A stretch of 64,000 nt of DNA, taken from NCBI RefSeq assembly GCF_000155735.2, contig NC_020908.1, positions 1,307,001 to 1,371,000 of the forward strand. The letters are read 5' to 3'. Below are positions 56,665 to 64,000 of this stretch, piece after piece (position 1 is the first letter of the stretch; each line of letters begins with the position of its first letter). Below the pieces are notes generated by a model that saw nothing but the letters and a program-made list of their open reading frames with translations, was not told the origin of the DNA and searched no databases. The DNA comes from Octadecabacter arcticus 238. GTDB lineage: Bacteria > Pseudomonadota > Alphaproteobacteria > Rhodobacterales > Rhodobacteraceae. The position numbers and the translations under genes are program-made.

Positions 56665-56692
56665 TTGAAAGCGGGCGCAAGACCCCCACATT
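56665..56692 (+). promoter_or_regulatory. Probable heat-shock (RpoH) promoter of lon
   Basis: TTGAAA at 56665-56670 and CCCCACAT from 56684 are separated by 13 bases, close to the sigma-32 consensus. The lon ATG is about 75 bases downstream, so the start site would give a leader of about 65 bases. Confidence 0.6.
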
Positions 56693-56765
56693 ACTAACCA
56701 AGACCGGAAACGGCGCTGTTGCCTTTTAAAGGGACGCGTCGTTTTGCAAACAAAGGAAAAAGAGC

Positions 56766-59192
56766 ATGTCAGATACCATTCGTGACCCCCTAAGCCTGTC
56801 CTACCCCGTTCTGCCGTTGCGTGACATTGTGGTCTTCCCACATATGATTGTGCCGCTTTTTGTCGGGCGTGAGAAATCTGTGTCTGCACTCGAAGAGGTG
56901 ATGAACGACGACAAGCAAATCCTGCTGTCCAGTCAGATTGACCCCGGTGTGGATGACCCTGACGAAGACGGCATTTATAAAGCCGGCGTGTTGGCCAATG
57001 TATTGCAGCTGCTGAAATTGCCCGATGGCACCGTTAAAGTGCTGGTTGAAGGCATTGCGCGGGTGCGCATCACCGGTTTCATCGAAAACGACAAATATTT
57101 TGAGGCGTCGGCAGAATATCTGACCGAAATGCCAGGTGACATGACCACGATTGAGGCGCTGACGCGCACGGTCGCCAAGGAATTTGAACGGTATTCCAAG
57201 GTTAAGAAAAACATTCCCGAAGAAGCGCTTGGTGCCGTATCCGAGGCGTCCGAGCCAGCCAAACTGGCAGATCTGGTCGCGGGCCATCTGGGGATTGAGG
57301 TTAAGCAACGCCAAGAGCTGCTTGAGACGCTGAGCGTGTCGGAGCGGCTGGAGAAGGTCTACGGGCTGATGCAGGGCGAAATGTCCGTGTTGCAGGTCGA
57401 AAAGAAGATCAAGACCCGCGTGAAGACCCAGATGGAACGCACGCAGCGTGAATATTATCTTAACGAGCAGATGAAAGCGATCCAGCGTGAGCTGGGCGAC
57501 GGCGAAGAGGGCGAAGGCGAAGTGGCCGAGCTAGAGGCGAGAATTTTCGACACCAAGCTGTCCAAAGAGGCCAAAGAGAAGGTCGACGCGGAACTTAAGA
57601 AGCTGAAAAACATGTCGCCCATGTCAGCGGAAGCCACAGTTGTGCGCAATTATCTGGACTGGATCCTGTCGATCCCGTGGGGCAAGAAATCCCGCGTCAA
57701 AAAGGACCTCGCTGCGGCTGAGGCGGTTTTGGACGGGGATCACTACGGGCTTGAGAAGGTCAAAGAACGCATCGTGGAATATCTGGCCGTGCAGCAGCGC
57801 AGCCAGAAGCTGAAGGGGCCGATCATGTGCCTCGTCGGACCACCCGGTGTGGGTAAAACGTCGCTCGGTAAATCTGTCGCGAAAGCCACGGGGCGCGAAT
57901 TCATTCGCATCTCCCTTGGGGGTGTGCGTGACGAGTCCGAAATTCGTGGCCACCGCCGCACGTACATCGGGTCCATGCCGGGTAAGATCATTCAGGCGTT
58001 GAAAAAGGCGAAAACGACGAACCCGCTGATCTTGCTCGATGAAATCGACAAGATGGGCAATGACATGCGCGGCGATCCTGCGTCTGCAATGCTTGAGGTC
58101 TTGGACCCGGAACAGAACAGCACCTTCGTGGACCACTACCTTGAGGTCGAATATGACCTGTCCAACGTGATGTTTTTGACCACGTCTAACAGCTACAACA
58201 TGCCGGGGCCTCTTTTGGACCGGATGGAGATTATTCCGCTGTCGGGCTATACCGAAGACGAAAAGCGCGAGATCGCAAAGCAGCATTTGCTGGCCAAAGT
58301 GATGAAAAATCACGGACTTAAGGCAAGTGAGTTCAAGCTTGAGGATTCAGCCCTGACGTCGATCATCCGCTACTACACCCGTGAAGCCGGTGTTCGGAGC
58401 CTTGAGCGTGAGATTGCCAAGATTGCACGCAAAGCGGTGACCAAGATCGTCAAGAAAGAGGTCGAAAGCGTTGTCGTGAACGAGGACAACATCGACGACT
58501 ACCTTGGCGTTAAAAAGCACCGGTTCGGGTTGGCGGAAGATCAAGATCAGGTCGGTGTTGTGACCGGACTTGCCTACACATCGGTTGGTGGTGAACTGCT
58601 TAATATCGAAGCGCTGCGTCTGCCCGGTAAGGGTCGAATGAAGACGACCGGTAAGCTTGGTGATGTGATGAAGGAAAGCATTGATGCGGCATCGTCGTAT
58701 GTGCGCTCCATTTCACCACAGATCGGGGTGAAACCGCCGGAGTTTGATAAGCTGGACATCCACGTTCACGTCCCAGACGGCGCGACACCAAAGGACGGGC
58801 CGAGCGCCGGTCTGGCGATGGTGACGTCGATTGTCTCGGTGTTGACGAAAATCCCAGTTCGCAAAGACATTGCGATGACGGGTGAGGTGTCTTTGCGCGG
58901 TAATGCGATGCCAATCGGTGGTTTGAAGGAAAAACTGCTGGCGGCATTGCGCGGCGGAATTACGACGGTGTTGATCCCCGAGGAGAACGTCAAAGACTTG
59001 GCGGACATCCCAGACAACGTCAAACAAGGGCTTGAGATTATCCCCGTGACCCACGTGTCCGAGGTTCTCAAGCACGCGCTGACCCGCACGCCAACTCCGA
59101 TTGAATGGGACCAAGAGGCGGAAGACGCGGCCGCTGCCGACGCTGTGTTGCGGGCGCGTGATGCGGGGATGACGCCTTCTGTTGCGCACTAA
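56766..59192 (+). CDS. lon: ATP-dependent protease Lon
   Basis: 808 aa cytosolic AAA+ serine protease for misfolded and regulatory proteins. N-terminal LON substrate domain (YPVLPLRDIVVFPHMIVPLFVGR), coiled coil, AAA+ with Walker A CLVGPPGVGKTSLG and Walker B PLILLDEIDKMG, and a C-terminal protease with the Ser-Lys dyad in DGATPKDGPSAGLAM and VSLRGNAMPIGGLKEKLLAA. Normal length. A terminator follows. The next gene in relatives is usually an HU-like protein, which here is broken by IS3. Confidence 0.97.
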   Translation: MSDTIRDPLSLSYPVLPLRDIVVFPHMIVPLFVGREKSVSALEEVMNDDKQILLSSQIDPGVDDPDEDGIYKAGVLANVLQLLKLPDGTVKVLVEGIARVRITGFIENDKYFEASAEYLTEMPGDMTTIEALTRTVAKEFERYSKVKKNIPEEALGAVSEASEPAKLADLVAGHLGIEVKQRQELLETLSVSERLEKVYGLMQGEMSVLQVEKKIKTRVKTQMERTQREYYLNEQMKAIQRELGDGEEGEGEVAELEARIFDTKLSKEAKEKVDAELKKLKNMSPMSAEATVVRNYLDWILSIPWGKKSRVKKDLAAAEAVLDGDHYGLEKVKERIVEYLAVQQRSQKLKGPIMCLVGPPGVGKTSLGKSVAKATGREFIRISLGGVRDESEIRGHRRTYIGSMPGKIIQALKKAKTTNPLILLDEIDKMGNDMRGDPASAMLEVLDPEQNSTFVDHYLEVEYDLSNVMFLTTSNSYNMPGPLLDRMEIIPLSGYTEDEKREIAKQHLLAKVMKNHGLKASEFKLEDSALTSIIRYYTREAGVRSLEREIAKIARKAVTKIVKKEVESVVVNEDNIDDYLGVKKHRFGLAEDQDQVGVVTGLAYTSVGGELLNIEALRLPGKGRMKTTGKLGDVMKESIDAASSYVRSISPQIGVKPPEFDKLDIHVHVPDGATPKDGPSAGLAMVTSIVSVLTKIPVRKDIAMTGEVSLRGNAMPIGGLKEKLLAALRGGITTVLIPEENVKDLADIPDNVKQGLEIIPVTHVSEVLKHALTRTPTPIEWDQEAEDAAAADAVLRARDAGMTPSVAH

Positions 59193-59225
59193 GTCCATGT
59201 AGGACCAAGATAAAATTTTGACGGA

Positions 59226-59260
59226 AGGGCGCTGTGGGAAACCGCGGCGCCCTTTTTTTT
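59226..59260 (+). terminator. Rho-independent terminator after lon
   Basis: GGGCGC pairs with GCGCCC around a G/C-rich loop (CTGTGGGAAACCGCG can extend pairing), followed by a run of eight T. It lies about 35 bases after the lon stop. Confidence 0.88.
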
Positions 59261-59402
59261 GGGCAGGTGGTATATTGAACGTCTGAAAGATCAGTTCAGC
59301 AGACAAGGACGGTGTCGCGACCTCTGCAACCTCAAGGATTGAACTTCGTCCCTGTTGCCGGACATTGGGGTACTTTACCCCAGTCCGTGAAAGGGGCACC
59401 AA

Positions 59403-59699
59403 ATGGGACAACATCGACGCAATTATACAGACGATTATAAGGCAGCTGCAGTTGAGCGGTTATATGAGCCTGGTGCGACGCAAGGCAGCGTTGCCAAGGA
59501 GCTTGGGATCACTGGGACGCAGCTGAAGACGTGGCGCTTGGAAATTGAGGCGTTTGGCTCAGTTGAAGCCAAACGGCGTCAGCAGGCGGATGCGGCTGAA
59601 TTGCTCCGCCTTCGCAAAGACAACAAGCGGCTTGCTGAGGAAGTGGAGATTTTGCACAAAGCATCCGCTTTTTTCGCGGCGCGGCTGGTGAAACCATGA
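59403..59699 (+). CDS. IS3-family transposase OrfA
   Basis: 98 aa DNA-binding subunit. The helix-turn-helix is EPGATQGSVAKELGITGTQLKTWRLEIE, followed by a leucine-zipper-like coiled coil (ELLRLRKDNKRLAEEVEILHKASAFFA). Its TGA overlaps the orfB ATG (ATGA), the usual site for programmed frameshift or coupling to make the OrfAB transposase. Confidence 0.93.
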   Translation: MGQHRRNYTDDYKAAAVERLYEPGATQGSVAKELGITGTQLKTWRLEIEAFGSVEAKRRQQADAAELLRLRKDNKRLAEEVEILHKASAFFAARLVKP

Positions 59700-60576
59700 C
59701 GAACAAGCGTGCTTTCGTCACCGCCCATAAAGCTCAATACGCGGTTTCAATATTATGCCGTCTTCTAGAGATATCCCGGGGCTGGTTCTACGGGTTCCCA
59801 GCCAGTCAGCCTGCACGTGATCAGCGTCAAGCTAATCGCGACGCTCGGGATCAGGCGTTGCTTCCCAAGATAAAAACCTTCTTCAAGGCCAGTAAGAAAT
59901 GTTGTGGATCAAAGCGTATTCACCAAGACTTACTGGCGGATAGTGAGGTCGTCTCCGAGCGCCGTGTTGCGAGAATAATGAAGGAACACAAGGTGTCCCC
60001 GCTTCTTCGCAAGCGTAGAAAGCCAATCACAACGGACAGCAATCATAAGCTGAAGCCATCCCCAAACTTGTTGGAACAGAAATTCCACAGCCAGACGCCT
60101 AATGCCGTTTGGCTGGCGGATATCACCTATATCGACACGGACGAAGGCTGGCTTTATCTGGCTGGCGTGAAGGACATGGCTACGCGTGAGATCGTCGGTT
60201 GGGCGATGGAGGATCACATGCGTGCGGAGCTTTGCTGCGCCGCCCTCGAGATGGCTCTGGGACGCAGAGGCCCGGTTCCGGGATTGATACACCACTCCGA
60301 TAGGGGCGGCCAATATGCTGGCGGGGACTATCGCAAGCTGATCAAAAAGGCGAAACTCACTCAATCCATGAGCCGCAAGGGCCAATGCCTCGACAATGCG
60401 CCGATGGAAAGCTTCTTTGCTTCATTGAAAAAGGAGATGGTTCACCAGCGGCGCTTTAGAACACACGCTGAGGCCAAGGCCGCCATCTTCGAATACATTG
60501 AGGTCTTCTACAACCGCTAGCGCCGTCATTCAGGCGTCGGCTACAAAACGCCAAAACAGGCTTTCGAAGATATGAC

Positions 60577-62181
60577 GTAACTCCCAAGCACCCCAGCCGA
60601 TAACGGGTTTTTGTCAGTTTTGATGTGAGTCTCCTTGGCCATTAGGCGCATGAATTTTCTGTTGTGGTCTGAATTTCGTGGCGCTGTGACGATTTCTCTG
60701 AATCATTGGTGGAATGGACCAAGTTACTGCTCTTGAACAACTCCTCGCCACGGCTCTGCGCAGGATCGCCGAGTTGGAAGCCGCGTTGGCGAGCATGGCG
60801 CAAGAGAATGCGGATCTGCGGCGTCAGTTGACCAAGAACAGCAGTAATAGCAGCAAGCCGCCTTCGAGTGATGGGTTGAAGAAGCCGGTACCGCGTAGCC
60901 TGCGTGGTAAGTCCGGTAAGAAAAGTGGTGGTTAAGTTGGCCACCGAGGCGACACCCTACGTCAGACAGCAACGCCTGACTTTGTGGAGCGACATGAGGC
61001 TGAGGCCTGTGGCACCTGTCAGCATGGCTTGACGGCTGGGATGATCAAGGCGGTGGAGAGGCGTCAGGTTTATGACATACCGGTGCCGCGTCTGGAGGTC
61101 ACAGAGCATCAGGCAGCGATTTATTGTTGTGGCCATTGCCGAGCCACGACGACAGCCACCTTTCCCGATGGCGTGAATGCACACGTGCAATACGGTAAGC
61201 GCATTCGGGCGGCGGCGGTCTACTGCAATGTTCAGCAGCTGATCCCCGAGGATCGGGTCTGCCAACTCCTGCGTGATTTGTTTGGTGCCACCAGCCTATG
61301 CGCGGCCAGCGTGACCAACTGGGTGAACGGCACAGCGCGTACCTTGGGTGGCGTCGTCGAACACATTCTGGCCCGGCTCAATGAAGGCGGCGTTCGGCAT
61401 CTGGATGAGACCGGACTTCGTGTTGATGGTAAGCTGCACTGGCTGCACTCAATCAGCGATCTCGCCTTCACGCATTATCGCATCAGCGCCAAGCGCGGTG
61501 CTGTTCCATCCTTCCTGACCGGCGGGACAATTGTTCATGACCACTGGAAGTCCTATTACGCCCATATGAGTGGGGTGGACGCGCACGCCCTGTGCGGGGC
61601 GCATCATTTACGGGAACTCAAGGCCATCGAAGAAATCGAAAAGGAGCCGTGGGCGTGCGCGATGAGCGTGCTGCTCAACAGCGCCAATCAGCTCAAGTGC
61701 GCGGCTCAGGGGCGAGGCGAGACCGAACTCCCCACGTCGGTTCACCACGGCATCCTCACCAAATACATGGCGATCCTCACCGAGGGCCTCGCCTTCCATG
61801 AGCGACAAGACCCACTGGCTAGACGCACTGGTGCGCGAGGCCGAAAAGCCAGGCGGCCAGGCCATAACCTTCTGGTCCGCTTGCGCGACTACCGTGATGA
61901 CGTCCTAAGGTTCCTTACGGACTTCACAGTTCCCTTCACCAACAATCAGGCCGAACGGGACCTGCGCATGATGAAGTTGCGCATGAAAATCTCGGGAACT
62001 TTCCGCACCCTCGAGGGCGCGCAGGTCTTCGCTGACATCAGATCCGTCATCTCGACGGTCAGAAAACACGGGGGCAATATCCTCGAAACACTCACCCTAT
62101 CACCACAACAGATCATCGCTCGGCTCTAACGTCGCAAGGGCAACACAAAACCCGATATCTGATGGGGTCCTTGGGAGTTAC
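60577..62181 (+). mobile_element. IS66-family insertion sequence, tnpC-only type
   Basis: The 1605-bp element has ends GTAACTCCCAAGCACCCCAG at 60577 and the same motif reversed at 62181 (GTAACTCCCAAGGACCCCAT), with pairing continuing to GGGTTTT. A perfect 8-bp duplication GATATGAC lies at 60569-60576 and 62182-62189, the IS66 standard. Only the large transposase gene is present, without tnpA and tnpB, as in the ISBst12-type group. Confidence 0.94.
60714..62129 (+). pseudogene. IS66-family transposase with in-frame TAA
   Basis: Frame of 472 codons from ATG 60714, broken by TAA at 60933-60935 where relatives have Gln in GGQVGHRGDTL. The N-part has the coiled coil (ALRRIAELEAALASMAQENADLRRQL) and NSSNSSKPPSSDG. 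The rest has the zinc-finger-like CGTCQHGL...CCGHC, DETGLRVDGKLHWLH, HDHWKSYY, CGAHHLRELKAI and FTNNQAERDLRMMKLRMKISGTFR. The single stop makes it a probable pseudogene. An internal restart at 60984 would lack the N-terminal DNA-binding part. Confidence 0.9.
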
Positions 62182-62248
62182 GATATGACTTGGAAAATGG
62201 CAGCATAGGGTCAATAAGCAAACTGTCCGGAAAACGGGACGAAGTTCA

Positions 62249-62459
62249 ACCTGTCGTGGAAGCGATGTTGGCGGTGTTGGGTCGCGCGTTGATCGGTGGC
62301 GAAGAATTGACCGTTCCGCCTTTGGGTAAGTTGATGATCAACCGCACCAAAGAGGTGTCAAATGCGACGATCGTGAATCTGAAGTTGCGCCACCCGAACG
62401 CAGACAAAACCCATAGCGACGCACCAATCGCAGACCCTATTGTGGCGACGCTGGAATAA
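62249..62459 (+). pseudogene. 3' fragment of an HU-family DNA-binding protein gene
   Basis: About 70 codons directly after the IS3 right end: PVVEAMLAVLGRALIGGEEL then VPPLGKLMINRTKEV (the HU beta-arm start) and a polar tail. The N-terminal half of the HU fold is missing. Only about 80 bases lie between the lon terminator and the IS3 left end, too few to encode it. A chimeric frame starting inside IS3 at 62190 (MENGSIG...) is open but unlikely to be functional. A lon-HU order is common in relatives. Confidence 0.8.
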
Positions 62460-62555
62460 GATTTATCTGGTCAAGGGTTGGCCAGAACTTTGGACGAAGC
62501 TTTGGAGGATGGGCGCAGCCAGCGTTGGCCGCGCCCGTTTCAATTTGTTCAGTCC

Positions 62556-63809
62556 TTAGGCGGCTGTTGCGCCAACTGAATTGCTTTGGGAGGCTTGCAG
62601 CACACTATCCGCGGCCAATTCTGCTGTTGCTGCTGCCAGCGTAAAGCCCAAGTGTCCGTGGCCAGTGTTGTAAAACACACCAGAGGCTTTGCCCGGCCCG
62701 ACGCGGGGCATCATGTTAGGCATCATCGGGCGCAGGCCTGCCCAAGGAATAGCGTGTTCGGTGCTGACGTCTGGAAACAGGTTTTCTACCCATTTTGTGA
62801 GCGGTGCAATCCGGTCATCGCGGATGTCTTTGTTGTAGCCATTAAATTCCGCCGTTCCAGCAACGCGGAAGCGGTTTTTACCAAGGCGTGAGGTCACAAT
62901 CTTGGCTTTGTCATCGAGCAGGGACACCCACGGGGTCGCCGCGCAGCTTTCATCGTCGTCCAGCTGCACGGTGATGGAATAGCCTTTGACGGGGTAGATA
63001 TTAACGCGATCCCCGACCTGCGCTGCAAGCGCGCGGCTGCGCACACCGGCACAGATGACGATGCCGTCAAAATGGTCGGACACGTTGCTGTTTTCTGTGT
63101 TGGTCCAGCCGACGTCAACGCCGCCACTTTTGCGGGTCGTCAAGGTTTCGACGTCGCGGCCGTATTTGAAGACAACGCCGCGCTTTTTGCAGGCATCGCC
63201 GAGACCCTTGGCATAACTGTGAATGTCGCCGGTAAAATCGCTTTCGGTGAAGTAGCCGCCATAAAGATCGCCCTTTAGCGCGGGTTCGATGACCTTCATT
63301 TCTTCTGGCGTGACGGCGTGGCGTTCAAGGCCACCTTCGGCCAGCATGTCGTTGACCTTGGCGGCACCATCAAAGTCGGCTTTGCAGTTGTAGACGTGCA
63401 GGATGCCACGGTGTTCACAGTCGAATTTGAAACCCTCTTTTTCGGCATGCCCCATCAGGTGTTGGCGCGCGTCAATCGCGAGGCGCACGGATTCGATGGT
63501 GTTTTTGCGATAGTTGGGGATGTTGGACATGAATTCCGCCATCCAGCTGTATTTGTGCCAAGATGGTTTGGGGTTCACAAGCAGCGGCGCGTTGCGCGAT
63601 GCCATCCATTTGATGCCCTTGATGATCGTGGACCACTGGGTCCAAACTTCGGCGTTTGAGGCGCTGAGCTGTCCGCCGTTGGCGAAAGATGTTTCCATCG
63701 CCGCGTAACGGTTGCGGTCAAACACGGTGACGTCAAAGCCACGTTCAAGCAGGGCATAGGCGGTGGTGATTCCGGTAATTCCGGCACCGATAACTGCGAT
63801 TGATTTCAT
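62556..63809 (-). CDS. dadA: D-amino-acid dehydrogenase (DadA-type FAD oxidoreductase)
   Basis: 417 aa. Oxidatively deaminates D-amino acids or glycine-like substrates to 2-oxo acids, with electrons to the respiratory chain. N-terminal FAD dinucleotide motif IAVIGAGITGITTAYALLERGFDVTVFDR. DAO-family segments include GGQLSASNAEVWTQW, GIVICAGVRSRALAAQVG, YPVKGYSITV and GLRPMMPNMMPRVG, with the C-terminal FAD contact YNTGHGHLGFTLAAATAEL. ATG 63809 is chosen by the fold start. The glycine riboswitch upstream indicates control by glycine. Confidence 0.92.
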   Translation of the reverse strand: MKSIAVIGAGITGITTAYALLERGFDVTVFDRNRYAAMETSFANGGQLSASNAEVWTQWSTIIKGIKWMASRNAPLLVNPKPSWHKYSWMAEFMSNIPNYRKNTIESVRLAIDARQHLMGHAEKEGFKFDCEHRGILHVYNCKADFDGAAKVNDMLAEGGLERHAVTPEEMKVIEPALKGDLYGGYFTESDFTGDIHSYAKGLGDACKKRGVVFKYGRDVETLTTRKSGGVDVGWTNTENSNVSDHFDGIVICAGVRSRALAAQVGDRVNIYPVKGYSITVQLDDDESCAATPWVSLLDDKAKIVTSRLGKNRFRVAGTAEFNGYNKDIRDDRIAPLTKWVENLFPDVSTEHAIPWAGLRPMMPNMMPRVGPGKASGVFYNTGHGHLGFTLAAATAELAADSVLQASQSNSVGATAA

Positions 63810-63862
63810 CAGAATGGTCCTTAAAAACGGTTCAGTTGCGGACTGGCGGATGCCAGCGGTGA

Positions 63863-64000
63863 ACCCATCTGTCTTTGGACCTGAGAGTTTTGCCACGTCC
63901 CCGAGGTACGGGGTTTTACGGTGACGTCTCCTTCGGTGGGCGCTTTTTAACGCCGCTCTCCAGATTGCTTACGCTCCGCGGTCCGTTTGCCTGAGAGTTT
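63863..64000 (-). promoter_or_regulatory. Glycine riboswitch (gcvT type, tandem; first aptamer cut by window edge)
   Basis: On the leftward strand, two copies of the signature AAACTCTCAGG occur (AAACTCTCAGGCAAACGGAC at the right edge, AAAACTCTCAGGTCCAAAGACAG at about 63870-63892). The linker and second aptamer between them contain GGAGAGCGGCG, CACCGAAGGAGACG and a GC-rich P3 hairpin (CCCCGTACCTCGGGG). This is the standard tandem architecture. It precedes dadA by about 54 bases. The 5' part of the first aptamer lies outside the window. Confidence 0.93.

Larger units (their letters stand above)
59696..62208 (+). pseudogene. IS3-family transposase OrfB with premature stop, tail displaced by IS66
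   Basis: The integrase core is complete: AVWLADITYIDTDEGWLYL (first Asp), LIHHSDRGGQY (second Asp) and CLDNAPMESFFASLKKE (Glu). A TAG at 60518-60520 replaces the Gln codon expected in FYNRQRRHSG and ends the protein 25 codons early. The same frame reads on through the expected tail to 60576, is cut by IS66, and resumes 62190-62208. The restored ORF is exactly 300 codons. The missing C-terminus probably reduces or abolishes activity. Confidence 0.9.
59340..62248 (+). mobile_element. IS3-family insertion sequence, interrupted by IS66
   Basis: The ends pair as inverted repeats. Left is TGAACTTCGTCCCTGTTGCC at 59340 and right, reversed from 62248, is TGAACTTCGTCCCGTTTTCC; both continue GGACA. 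Without the IS66 insert and its duplication the element is 1296 bp. The 3 bases flanking each end (GAT, ACC) do not match, so no target duplication survives, which points to a deletion or recombination at one side. Confidence 0.88.

Noticed and set aside
60933..60935. Stop-codon reassignment or suppression as explanation of the in-frame stops
   Set aside because: Both TAA and TAG are involved, and the affected genes are dispensable or mobile, while core genes use normal stops. Mutation is simpler.

Overview
The window looks like chromosome of a marine alphaproteobacterium of the Rhodobacterales (roseobacter type). The support is the gene content: a methionine synthase split into separate homocysteine and corrinoid proteins, an ATPase zeta-subunit (DUF1476) next to purC-purS-purQ, purM-purN-rnd, TRAP transporters with DctB/DctD-like regulators, a long-tailed RNase E, and a rhodanese-ChrB/ChrA pair. 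The many insertion sequences and broken genes recall IS-rich genera such as Octadecabacter, but I cannot fix the genus from sequence alone.

Layout. 0-3.2 kb: a catabolic operon (FCD-type GntR regulator, PdxA2-like dehydrogenase, 2,5-dioxovalerate-type aldehyde dehydrogenase). 3.2-10.5 kb: an AT-richer accessory block ending at tRNA-Asn. It holds one gene of unknown function with an LRNxxxH (HEPN-type) motif. That gene is broken by a 141-bp MITE-like element and by an IS256 element, which is itself interrupted by an IS30 element, which is in turn interrupted by an IS21 element. Target-site duplications can be read for every layer. Removing each insert restores single ORFs of 331 aa (host gene), 415 aa (IS256 transposase) and 341 aa (IS30 transposase). 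10.5-24.3 kb: mostly core genes, namely a metallo-beta-lactamase-fold hydrolase, an EnvZ-like kinase, tRNA-Ile(CAT), a fatty-acid-hydroxylase family protein, purM/purN, RNase D, SufE, the split methionine-synthase cluster with DUF1638 and a GST, the ATPase inhibitor, and purC/S/Q. 24.3-28.2 kb: a DctB/DctD-like pair and an endonuclease/exonuclease/phosphatase pseudogene. 28.2-41.2 kb: RNase E, a TusA-like protein, CcdA, a decayed hydrolase and a decayed P450, the fumC operon, SspB, the chromate genes and an intact P450.

41.3-48.2 kb: a second DctB/DctD-like pair followed by a TRAP transporter (dctP, an enlarged DctQ and an enlarged DctM), closed by a terminator. 48.3-59.2 kb: tpiA, a 2-oxoglutarate/Fe(II) oxygenase, TfoX, an A-type Fe-S carrier, DUF3307/SatD, SufT, a small HEPN-like protein, a retropepsin-RimK fusion, tgt, and lon behind a probable heat-shock promoter. 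59.3-62.5 kb: a second nested insertion, an IS66 element inside the transposase gene of an IS3 element. This lies against a 3' fragment of an HU-family gene. The window ends with a DadA-type D-amino-acid dehydrogenase transcribed leftward behind a glycine riboswitch that runs off the right edge.

Pseudogenes are frequent. Several arise from Gln-to-stop changes (CAA or CAG to TAA or TAG) and several from single-base indels in homopolymer runs. The latter could be real slippage or sequencing error. The most unusual signals are the HEPN-motif gene destroyed by four elements, the unassigned MITE-like element with 10-bp duplications, and the two DctD-like regulators that lack the sigma-54 contact loop, one of which also lacks its Walker A lysine.
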